Assembly: GCA_002308615.1 (NCBI GenBank)
Contig: DBWC01000027.1
Span: 753-14,351 of the forward strand
Reading direction: 5' to 3'
DNA: 13,599 nucleotides
Origin: Clostridiales bacterium UBA1248
GTDB taxonomy: Bacteria > Bacillota > Clostridia > Oscillospirales > CAG-272
The number at the start of each line of letters is the position of its first letter. Positions within the stretch are counted from its first letter, which is position 1. The position numbers were made by a program, and so were the translations under genes. Positions 7,542 through 13,547 of this stretch are shown here, in pieces. Under the pieces are notes generated by a model. The model was given only the letters and a program-made list of their open reading frames with translations. It searched no databases and had not been told where the DNA came from.

Positions 7542-7761
7542 TCTTGTCACGAAGTGACACATCGAGCCGTCAGGCACATCGAGCGCGAAGCGCATATCGA
7601 GCCGAAGGGGTTCCCCGTTGCGAATATAGTGAGCAATGGGGGTTCCCGTACGGCAGATCGACTTTTTATCGATATATCGCTTACGCGATTCGATGTGTTG
7701 CCTTTTCCGGCAACTCGATGTGTGCGTCTGACGCCGCGCTCGATGTGTTTGCTTCGCAAAC
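7542..7761 (+). repeat. Modular hairpin repeat, copy 1
   Basis: The 182-base core 7542-7723 matches 8156-8337 with three substitutions (7578 A/G, 7664 T/C, 7667 T/A) and no gaps. The tail 7724-7761 holds two further hairpins not shared closely with copy 2. The unit is a chain of small hairpins: TGTCAC-GAA-GTGACA, GCC-GTCA-GGC, GCGC-GAA-GCGC, a central 9-bp stem (7613-7621 with 7633-7641), TTGCC-N6-GGCAA, GCGTC-T-GACGC, GTTTGC-TTC-GCAAAC. They are separated by CATCGAG in the left half and by its reverse complement form CTCGATGTG in the right half. It occupies the gap between the four-helix-bundle and FliB-like genes; open frames crossing it are not believed. Confidence 0.93.
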
Positions 7762-8160
7762 AAGAAGGAAGTTATTCCTTGTTATTCGCATTGTTTTTAG
7801 CTGTAGTGATTGAAGCAACAAGCATTCTTTGAATTTTTCCTCTTGTGTTATTCAGAAACTTATATTGTTCGTCTGAAAGTTTGTTTTTTCTGTATAATAA
7901 TTCGATCCAAAATCCTGTTTCCGAACACTCTTTTAATGAGATTTCAAGTTTGTGGATAAAATCAGCACGGCTTTGAGCGTACTTACCTTCAAAAAGATTA
8001 GCTCCTATTGATGACGATGATCGGATAATTTGATCAACATATGAACGGCATCCCTTTATTTCTTCACAAATATCCGATACCATAACCGCAAATTCAATCG
8101 AGATTTCGCGAAGCTCGTTTTTATTTTCTGTCATTTTCCTCTTCCTTTCATTCCTTCTTG
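7761..8160 (-). mobile_element. Candidate 400-bp cassette carrying a four-helix-bundle gene
   Basis: The segment between the two repeat copies begins with CAAGAAGGAA (7761-7770) and ends with the exact reverse complement TTCCTTCTTG (8151-8160), giving 10-bp terminal inverted repeats. It holds one gene and its ribosome site and little else. Two sampled 60-base lines are about 33% and 27% G+C against about 55% in thrC. Flanking 182-bp direct repeats overlap the right end by 5 bases and abut the left tail. No transposase or reverse transcriptase is present. Mobility is an inference from bracketing repeats and composition; the inverted repeats could also arise by chance from the purine-rich ribosome site region. 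Confidence 0.35.
7772..8134 (-). CDS. Four-helix-bundle protein (23S rRNA intervening-sequence protein / Avd-like family)
   Basis: A 120-residue, almost wholly helical protein. The segment DQIIRSSSSIGANLFEGKYA followed by SRADFIHKLEISLKECSETGFWIELL is the hallmark of the family first seen in proteins encoded within 23S rRNA intervening sequences and structurally related to Avd of diversity-generating retroelements. Members are small basic oligomers thought to bind nucleic acid; the cellular role outside those contexts is unknown. The start at 8134 is preceded by AGGAAGAGG; a frame open to 8209 only reads into the repeat. There is no 23S rRNA gene, reverse transcriptase or template/variable repeat in this window, so neither classical context applies. 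The gene is markedly AT-rich relative to its neighbours and sits between near-identical direct repeats, which points to acquisition or mobility. A sigma-A promoter at 8442-8470 could transcribe it and the FliB-like gene together. Confidence 0.88.
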   Translation of the reverse strand: MTENKNELREISIEFAVMVSDICEEIKGCRSYVDQIIRSSSSIGANLFEGKYAQSRADFIHKLEISLKECSETGFWIELLYRKNKLSDEQYKFLNNTRGKIQRMLVASITTAKNNANNKE

Positions 8161-8360
8161 TCACGAAGTGACACATCGAGCCGTCAGGCACGTCGAGCGC
8201 GAAGCGCATATCGAGCCGAAGGGGTTCCCCGTTGCGAATATAGTGAGCAATGGGGGTTCCCGTACGGCAGATCGACTCTTAATCGATATATCGCTTACGC
8301 GATTCGATGTGTTGCCTTTTCCGGCAACTCGATGTGTAAGGCTTGCACCGCACTCGATAT
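8156..8360 (+). repeat. Modular hairpin repeat, copy 2
   Basis: The core 8156-8337 is the second copy of the repeat, in the same orientation, 614 bases from copy 1. After 8337 the next module differs (copy 1 has GCGTC-T-GACGC, copy 2 does not), but the following TCGAT at 8354-8358 is still in register with 7740-7744, so the tail has changed by substitution or module exchange rather than by length. It would lie in the 5' leader of the four-helix-bundle mRNA if the minus-strand promoter at 8442-8470 is used. Confidence 0.93.
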
Positions 8361-8400
8361 GCTCGCTTGTTTGCATTATTAATTAACAAAAGATCATTCC

Positions 8401-8430
8401 CGCGCTCGCAAGAGCAGCGCGTCTTTTTCT
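8401..8430 (+). terminator. Hairpin with T-rich tail, possible + strand terminator
   Basis: CGCGCT (8401-8406) pairs with AGCGCG (8416-8421) around a 9-base loop, followed by TCTTTTTCTTCTTC. It has the shape of a + strand terminator, yet no + strand gene lies upstream before the minus-strand block. It could stop antisense transcription coming out of the repeat region before the thrC promoter, or be part of the repeat landscape. Confidence 0.4.
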
Positions 8431-8441
8431 TCTTCGTCTGT

Positions 8442-8470
8442 ATTATACCGCAAAACCATAACAAAGTCAA
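8442..8470 (-). promoter_or_regulatory. Sigma-A promoter towards the four-helix-bundle gene
   Basis: On the minus strand, -35 TTGACT (8470-8465), a 17-base spacer and a consensus -10 TATAAT (8447-8442). Transcription would start near 8435, giving a leader of about 300 bases containing repeat copy 2 before the ATG at 8134. No other gene intervenes, so this is the likely promoter of the two-gene minus-strand unit. Confidence 0.75.
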
Positions 8471-8490
8471 GACAGTATAAATCTTGACTT
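8464..8490. promoter_or_regulatory. Inverted repeat joining two divergent -35 boxes, possible operator
   Basis: AAGTCAAGA (8464-8472) and its perfect complement TCTTGACTT (8482-8490) are separated by 9 bases. Each arm contains a -35 hexamer TTGACT, one on each strand. Six bases of symmetry per arm follow simply from two equal -35 boxes; the other three per arm do not, so a shared operator is possible but not shown. Confidence 0.45.
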
Positions 8491-8512
8491 ATTAATATTT
8501 TTGTGATACAAT
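8484..8512 (+). promoter_or_regulatory. Sigma-A promoter of threonine synthase gene
   Basis: -35 TTGACT (8484-8489), 17-base spacer, -10 TACAAT (8507-8512) with an extended TG at 8504-8505. The start point would fall near 8519, leaving a leader of about 30 bases, too short for a T-box or riboswitch. AAGGA at 8534-8538 follows. Confidence 0.8.
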
Positions 8513-8547
8513 AACGTAATAAATAAAAATTTTAAGGAAAACCGGAT

Positions 8548-10014
8548 ATGAAATACATTTCTACTCGCGGGGGGATAGAGACGCTGTCCTCCGCACAGGC
8601 AATAAAAAAAGGGATTGCGAACAACGGCGGGCTTTTCGTGCCGGATCACATCCCGCTCCTGACGGACTCTCTGTTTGACAAGCTCGCAAAAATGGATTAC
8701 GCGGAGCGCGCCGCGGAGATACTGTCTTTGTTTTTGACGGATTACGACAAAACGGAGCTGTTGATAGACTGCAGAGCGGCGTACGCGAATTTTGACACGA
8801 ACCCTCCCGCGCCGACGGTAAAGATGGGAGAGGGCAAATATATGCTCGAGCTGTTTCACGGTCCGACCTGCGCGTTCAAGGACATGGCGCTTCAGATAAT
8901 GCCGAGACTTCTTTCCCGCGCGCTTAAAATGACCGGCGAGAAGAAAACGGCTTATATTTTAGTCGCCACGTCGGGCGACACCGGCAAGGCCGCGCTCGAG
9001 GGCTACCGCGACGTTGACGGCGTGCGCATAAAAGTCTTTTATCCCGTTGACGGCGTATCTGATATACAGAAGCTGCAGATGTCGACGCAGCAGGGATCAA
9101 ACGTCTCCGTCCAAGCGATAGAGGGCAACTTTGACGACGCGCAGAACGGCGTAAAGCGCATATTTGCAGACAAAGAATTCAACGACAAACTGCGCGAGCA
9201 GGGCTATATCTTAACGAGCGCGAACTCCATCAACTGGGGCCGCCTCGCGCCGCAGATTGTTTACTATATTTCTTCATATATCGACTTATACAACATGGGC
9301 GAGATAAAACGCGGCGAGCAGGTCTGCTTCTGCGTGCCTACCGGCAATTTCGGCAACATTTTCGCCGGATATCTGGCGTACAGAATGGGTCTTCCGGTAA
9401 AGCGTTTCATCTGCGCGTCAAACAAAAACAATATCCTGACCGACTTCTTCAACACCGGCGTGTATGACAGAAACAGAGAGTTTTATCAGACGTCCTCGCC
9501 CTCGATGGATATACTCATATCGTCCAATCTTGAAAGGCTTCTGTTCTATGTCTGCGGCAAGGACCGCACCTCAAATTATATGAAACAGCTTTCCGAGACC
9601 GGCAGATACGAGATAGCGGAACAAGAGCTTGAAGAGATACGTAAGATCTTCGTCGGCGGCTATACGGACGAAGACGGGACGTTATCCGAGATCAAAACGA
9701 CGTTTCAGGACACGGGCAAGCTGATAGACACGCACACCGCCGTCGCGTACAGGCAGGCGGAGCAGTACGCGGAAGAGACCGGCGACAAGGTCGTTACCGT
9801 ATCAACGGCAAGCCCCTACAAATTCGCCGCGTCCGTGCTTACCGCGCTCAACAAAAAAGTAAAAGGCAGCCGCGGAGTGCTCTCTCCGTTATACGAGCTG
9901 TCGGATCAGACGAAGACCGCGATACCCGCGCCGCTCGCCTCGCTTCAAGGCAAGGCGGTGAGATTTTCCGGCTCTATCTCAAAAGAAGCAATGCCGGATT
10001 CCCTGCTCGACTGA
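8548..10014 (+). CDS. thrC: Threonine synthase
   Basis: A 488-residue PLP enzyme converting O-phosphohomoserine to threonine, the last step of the pathway. The N-terminus MKYISTRGGIETLSSAQAIK with GIANNGGLFVPDHIP is the typical start of the long class found in bacteria such as E. coli and clostridia. The cofactor lysine is K111 in GPTCAFKDMALQ, and the phosphate-binding loop is TSGDTGKAAL (141-150). The conserved SANSINWGRLAPQIVYY and VPTGNFGNIFAGYLA segments follow. Length is usual for this class (roughly 430-500). AAGGA at 8534-8538 lies 9 bases before the ATG, and a near-consensus promoter sits upstream. It is the first gene of a packed run; the next starts one base after its stop. No other threonine pathway gene is in the window, so hom and thrB must be elsewhere. 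Confidence 0.96.
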   Translation: MKYISTRGGIETLSSAQAIKKGIANNGGLFVPDHIPLLTDSLFDKLAKMDYAERAAEILSLFLTDYDKTELLIDCRAAYANFDTNPPAPTVKMGEGKYMLELFHGPTCAFKDMALQIMPRLLSRALKMTGEKKTAYILVATSGDTGKAALEGYRDVDGVRIKVFYPVDGVSDIQKLQMSTQQGSNVSVQAIEGNFDDAQNGVKRIFADKEFNDKLREQGYILTSANSINWGRLAPQIVYYISSYIDLYNMGEIKRGEQVCFCVPTGNFGNIFAGYLAYRMGLPVKRFICASNKNNILTDFFNTGVYDRNREFYQTSSPSMDILISSNLERLLFYVCGKDRTSNYMKQLSETGRYEIAEQELEEIRKIFVGGYTDEDGTLSEIKTTFQDTGKLIDTHTAVAYRQAEQYAEETGDKVVTVSTASPYKFAASVLTALNKKVKGSRGVLSPLYELSDQTKTAIPAPLASLQGKAVRFSGSISKEAMPDSLLD

Positions 10015-10015
10015 T

Positions 10016-10753
10016 ATGGGAAACGAATACACGGCGACCGCCGCCTTATACGACGGCTTCAGAGGCGAATCTCCCAATATGTGGGCGGCGTATATGGACG
10101 AGCTTTTTTGCCGATACGCCGACAAAAAGCCGAAAACGGTGATAGATCTGGCCTGCGGCACGGGAACGGTGACGGCGGCGCTCTGCCGTCTCGGCTACGA
10201 TATGATAGGCATAGACAAATCCGAGGAAATGCTCGCTCTTGCACAGAAAAGAGCTCCCGGCGCGCTGCTTCTGCACCAGGATATGCGCAGCATAGACTTA
10301 TACGGCACCGCACAGGGCGCGATAAGCTGTCTTGACAGCGTCAATTATCTGCCGACAGCGGAGGATTTTTGCCGAATGCTGTCCTCTCTGCATAAATTTT
10401 TAGAGCCCGGCTCGCTTTTCATATTCGACGTGAACACGGAAAAGCGTTTTAAAGAAAAATACGGCAAAAACGACTTTATACTTGAGGACAAAAACGGGCT
10501 GATCGCCTGGTCGTGCGATTACAAGCCGCGGCTTAAAAGATGCGATTTTTACCTGTCGTGCTTTATACCGGAAAAAGACGGAAGATACGTCCGCCGTGAC
10601 GAGGAGCAGTCCGAATACTGCTATTCCGACAAACAGATAAGAGAATTTGCATCGCAAACCGGCTATGAAGTTTTAGCCGCGCTTGACAGGATGGCGCTTC
10701 ACGAATCGGATGAAAACAGCGAGAAAGTACATTACGTTTTAAAGAGAATATGA
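10016..10753 (+). CDS. Class I SAM-dependent methyltransferase, substrate unknown
   Basis: A 245-residue cytoplasmic protein with a Rossmann-type methyltransferase fold. Motif I is VIDLACGTGTVT (42-53), the ribose-contacting acidic residue is D67 in GIDKSEEML, D89 in HQDMRSID is the adenine-side motif, and ISCLDSVNYL (103-112) matches motif IV. The C-terminal part (about 135-245) is rich in aromatic and charged residues, as in small-molecule methyltransferases of the ubiE-like group. It starts one base after the thrC stop (TGATATG) without a clear Shine-Dalgarno sequence, so translation probably depends on ribosomes finishing thrC. Its last four bases overlap the hslO start. Genes of this type often sit next to hslO or thrC in clostridia, as far as I recall, but I cannot name a substrate. 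Confidence 0.88.
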   Translation: MGNEYTATAALYDGFRGESPNMWAAYMDELFCRYADKKPKTVIDLACGTGTVTAALCRLGYDMIGIDKSEEMLALAQKRAPGALLLHQDMRSIDLYGTAQGAISCLDSVNYLPTAEDFCRMLSSLHKFLEPGSLFIFDVNTEKRFKEKYGKNDFILEDKNGLIAWSCDYKPRLKRCDFYLSCFIPEKDGRYVRRDEEQSEYCYSDKQIREFASQTGYEVLAALDRMALHESDENSEKVHYVLKRI

Positions 10754-11604
10754 GTAAGATCATAAGAGCAATGACAAAAGACGGCTCCGCCGTTGCAATG
10801 GTCACGGACACGACCGATATAGTAAACAAAGCGATAGGATACCACAAGACCGCGCCAACGGCGACGGCGGCGCTCGGCAGAACACTGACCGCGGCGTCGC
10901 TCATGGGCTCGCGCTTAAAGGACAAGGGCGATTCTCTGACTTTGACGTTCAAGGGCGACGGCGCCGCCGGGATAGTTATGGCGGTCGCCGATTACAGCGG
11001 CAACGTCAAAGGATATATAGAAAACCCGTCCGCGGATCTTCCTCTCAAGCCTAACGGCAAGCTTGACGTATCGGGCGCGATCGGCTCGGGATACATGAGC
11101 GTCGTGCGCGATGTCGGGATGAAGGAGCCGATGACCGGAATATCGGAAATAGTATCGGGCGAGATAGCGGAGGACGTAGCCTCGTACTTTGCAAACAGCG
11201 AACAGACGCCCACGCTCGTATCTTTAGGCGTGCTCGTTGACAAAGACCTTTCCTGCGCCGGCGCGGGAGGCGTGCTTATACAGCTTCTGCCGTACGCGGA
11301 CGAGTCCGTTATCGACAAATTAGAGCAGAACGTAGGCAAGATAACCGGTCTTTCGTCGCTTATAGCGTCCGGCAAAACGTGCGAGCAGATAATGGCGGAG
11401 GCGCTGTACGGCATAGAATACGATCTTTTTGATGAGATTGACACGGATTACATCTGCGACTGCAGCAAAGCCCGTATGCTCCGCGCCGTAAAATCGCTCG
11501 GTAAAGAAGAACTGCAAAAAATATTCAGCGAACAGGAGACGATAGAGGTCTGCTGCCGCTTCTGCAACAAAAAATTCAGCTTTAGATCTGATATAATGGA
11601 GTGA
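10750..11604 (+). CDS. hslO: Redox-regulated chaperonin Hsp33
   Basis: A 284-residue holdase chaperone that is switched on by oxidation. The N-terminal domain has the family segments TALGRTLTAASLMG-like (ATAALGRTLTAASLMG), LTFKGDGAAG and NPSADLPL. The C-terminal zinc site is complete: C236xC238 and C269xxC272, with the same 31-residue gap between the pairs as in E. coli Hsp33. In reduced cells these bind zinc; under oxidants they form disulfides, unfold the linker and expose client-binding surface. The start overlaps the methyltransferase stop as ATGA, so translational coupling is expected. The stop falls just within the ribosome site of hprK. Such a protein is useful to an anaerobe meeting oxygen or hypochlorous acid. 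Confidence 0.97.
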   Translation: MSKIIRAMTKDGSAVAMVTDTTDIVNKAIGYHKTAPTATAALGRTLTAASLMGSRLKDKGDSLTLTFKGDGAAGIVMAVADYSGNVKGYIENPSADLPLKPNGKLDVSGAIGSGYMSVVRDVGMKEPMTGISEIVSGEIAEDVASYFANSEQTPTLVSLGVLVDKDLSCAGAGGVLIQLLPYADESVIDKLEQNVGKITGLSSLIASGKTCEQIMAEALYGIEYDLFDEIDTDYICDCSKARMLRAVKSLGKEELQKIFSEQETIEVCCRFCNKKFSFRSDIME

Positions 11605-11608
11605 AACT

Positions 11609-12547
11609 ATGGAAAACGAAGTCTACACCATACCGCTTACCTCTATAATCGAAGAATTCCAGCTTGAATCGATCTACGTACCGTTCGACATCGAGCAGAT
11701 ACAGGTCAGAAGAAGCGATCTGAACCGACCGGGGCTCAAGCTGTCCGGCTTCGGCAAGCTGTTTGAAAAAGACAGGATACAGATAATAGGACGCGTGGAG
11801 TACGAATATCTCTGCTCTCTTGACGAAAAAGCCCGTCACGACAGCTTTGCAAACCTCGTTTCCGAGCACCCCGTCTGCATCGTTTTCACAACGGATCTTC
11901 CGGTGTCCAAAGAGCAGATCGATATCTGCCGCGAAAACGGCGTGCCGCTTCTGCGCACCAAAACGCTGACGAGCGAATTCATGGCGGCGCTCATTGCATC
12001 GTTAAACGTTTCGCTCGCGCCGCGCGTGACGCGCCACGGCGTCCTCGTCGAAGTCTACGGCGAAGGTATCCTGATGCTCGGCGACAGCGGCGTAGGCAAA
12101 AGCGAAACGGCGATAGAGCTCGTAAAGCGCGGTCACAGACTCATAGCGGACGACGCGGTGGAGATAAAGCGCGTTTCCGCAACGACGCTCGTAGGCTCGG
12201 CGCCGGAGATAATCCGTCATTACGTCGAGCTGCGCGGCATAGGCATAGTAGACGTGCGCAGACTTTTCGGTATGGGCGCGGTCAAGCTGACGGAGAAGAT
12301 AGACCTCGTTATAGAGCTTGAACAGTGGGTGCAGGGCAAAATGTACGACCGTTTCGGACTTGAATCGGAATACACGGAAATACTCGGTATAAATATTCCG
12401 TCTATAACGATACCCGTCCGTCCCGGCAGAAACTTAGCCATTATCATCGAAATAGCCGCGATGAACAGCCGTCAGAAGAAGATGGGCTACAACACGGCGG
12501 AAGAGTTCAACAAGCGTCTCATGGGTCAGATACACGGAGACAAATAA
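11609..12547 (+). CDS. hprK: HPr kinase/phosphorylase
   Basis: A 312-residue bifunctional enzyme that phosphorylates HPr of the sugar phosphotransferase system on Ser46 using ATP or pyrophosphate, and reverses this with phosphate; P-Ser-HPr then works with CcpA in catabolite repression. The N-terminal domain spans about 1-130. The catalytic domain has R142-H143-G144, Walker A GDSGVGKS (158-165), DDAVEIKR, and the family signature LRGIGIVDVRRLFGMGAV (208-225), all intact. The C-terminal helix (NTAEEFNKRLM) is the usual oligomer contact. GGAG at 11598-11601 overlaps the hslO stop, with 7 bases to the ATG. It ends a four-gene run starting at thrC; I see no clear intrinsic terminator in the AT-rich 112 bases after it, so some transcription may continue into degV. 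Confidence 0.97.
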   Translation: MENEVYTIPLTSIIEEFQLESIYVPFDIEQIQVRRSDLNRPGLKLSGFGKLFEKDRIQIIGRVEYEYLCSLDEKARHDSFANLVSEHPVCIVFTTDLPVSKEQIDICRENGVPLLRTKTLTSEFMAALIASLNVSLAPRVTRHGVLVEVYGEGILMLGDSGVGKSETAIELVKRGHRLIADDAVEIKRVSATTLVGSAPEIIRHYVELRGIGIVDVRRLFGMGAVKLTEKIDLVIELEQWVQGKMYDRFGLESEYTEILGINIPSITIPVRPGRNLAIIIEIAAMNSRQKKMGYNTAEEFNKRLMGQIHGDK

Positions 12548-12602
12548 CTTTTATAATCATATTTATTTCAGAAAATTTCTTAAATCTTAACCTAAAATCC
12601 GT

Positions 12603-12631
12603 ATGTTTTCTCCATAATTGTGTGGTATAAT
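12603..12631 (+). promoter_or_regulatory. Extended -10 promoter of the DegV gene
   Basis: Consensus TATAAT at 12626-12631 is preceded by TGG, an extended -10. The -35 region (12603-12608, ATGTTT) is poor, which the extended -10 can compensate. The start point would be near 12638, ruling out a translation start further upstream. Confidence 0.65.
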
Positions 12632-12659
12632 ACGCGAAGTAGTTTTTATGGGGGTTTTT

Positions 12660-13547
12660 ATGACTGACTATATAATCTCTTGCTGTTCATCAGCCGATCT
12701 GACAAAAGAACGTTTTGACAGCCGCGGGATCAAGTATCTCTGCTTTCATTTTTCGCTTAACGGCGTTGAATATCCCGACGACCTGGGCCAGACGATGAAG
12801 CCGGAGGAATTATACCGCAGGATGACGGACGGAGAGACCGCAAAAACGTCACAGCCTTCCGCAGGCGAATACATAGAGTTTTTCGAGGGCTTTTTAAAGG
12901 ACGGAAAAGATATTCTTCACGTAACCTTATCCACCGGTATATCCGGCGCGTACAATTCCGCGACGGTCGCCGCGGAAGCGATGCGCAAAAAATATCCGGA
13001 GAGAAAAATTTACGTCGTGGACTCGCTCGGCGCGTCAAGCGGCTACGGTCTTTTAATGGACACTCTCGCGGACAAACGCGACGAAGGAATGAATATTGAC
13101 GAGCTGAACGAATGGCTGCTTGAAAACAGGCTCAATCTGCACCACTGGTTTTTCAGTACGGATCTCACGTTTTACATCAAAGGCGGCAGAGTATCAAAGG
13201 GCTCCGGCTTTATAGGGAATATGATAGGCATCTGCCCGCTTCTCAATATGGACAACCTCGGCCGTCTCATACCGAGACAGAAGGTCTTAGGCAAAAAGCG
13301 CGTTATAAAGCACACGGTCGAGAAAATGGCGGAGCATGCAACAGACGGAGAAAACTACAGCGGCCGCGTGTTTATATGCCATTCGGAATGTCTGCCCGAC
13401 GCGCAGCGCTTAGCCGCGCTCATAAAGGAAAGATTCCCGAAAATAAAAGGCGAGCCGGAGATATTCCCGATAGGCGCGACCATCGGATCGCACACCGGTC
13501 CCGGCACCGTATCCCTATTCTTCTGGGGAGACAAAAGAGTTGATTAA
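12660..13547 (+). CDS. DegV/FakB-family fatty-acid-binding protein
   Basis: A 295-residue cytoplasmic protein of the DegV family, whose members hold a fatty acid and, where a FakA kinase exists, present it for phosphorylation. The N-terminal YIISCCSSADL corresponds to the usual DSSADL start, with cysteine replacing the first aspartate. TSQPS (63-67), STGISGAYNSA (91-101) and GGRVSK (175-180) are the conserved ligand-contact motifs, and the C-terminal IGATIGSHTGPGTVSLFFWG is typical. The frame is open back to 12618, but the predicted transcript starts near 12638 and the family sequence begins at 12660, so this ATG is preferred; a GGGGG lies 6 bases before it. An ATG at 12648 would add four residues. 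No fakA or dak gene is in view, so which partner it serves is unknown. Confidence 0.92.
   Translation: MTDYIISCCSSADLTKERFDSRGIKYLCFHFSLNGVEYPDDLGQTMKPEELYRRMTDGETAKTSQPSAGEYIEFFEGFLKDGKDILHVTLSTGISGAYNSATVAAEAMRKKYPERKIYVVDSLGASSGYGLLMDTLADKRDEGMNIDELNEWLLENRLNLHHWFFSTDLTFYIKGGRVSKGSGFIGNMIGICPLLNMDNLGRLIPRQKVLGKKRVIKHTVEKMAEHATDGENYSGRVFICHSECLPDAQRLAALIKERFPKIKGEPEIFPIGATIGSHTGPGTVSLFFWGDKRVD

Noticed and set aside
7510..7560. Upstream start of the FliB-like protein at 7560
   Set aside because: It reads out of the repeat edge, while GGAGAAAG just before 7509 and the conserved N-terminus support the inner start.
7547..7759. Open frames inside both repeat copies giving near-identical peptides of about 70 residues
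   Set aside because: They coincide with the repeat in several frames at once, lack ribosome sites, and the hairpin structure explains the conservation better than protein coding does.
7761..8160. 23S rRNA intervening sequence
   Set aside because: The flanks are protein genes and repeats; there is no rRNA sequence anywhere in the window.
8135..8209. N-terminal extension of the four-helix-bundle protein into repeat copy 2
   Set aside because: The extension is translated repeat; a ribosome site and the family-like sequence support the start at 8134.
7542..8360. CRISPR array
   Set aside because: The repeated motif is only about 7 bases, steps are 17-25 bases, orientation flips midway, spacers are self-complementary and no cas gene is present.
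7542..8360. Diversity-generating retroelement, because the four-helix-bundle protein resembles Avd
   Set aside because: No reverse transcriptase, and the repeat differences (A/G, T/C, T/A) are too few and not adenine-specific to suggest a template/variable pair.
8513..8547. T-box or riboswitch upstream of thrC
   Set aside because: The predicted leader is only about 30 bases and has no suitable structure or terminator.
12548..12602. Terminator after hprK
   Set aside because: The region is AT-rich but I find no stem of useful length followed by a T run.
12618..12659. DegV start at 12618
   Set aside because: It lies upstream of the predicted transcription start and overlaps the -10 box; family similarity begins at 12660.
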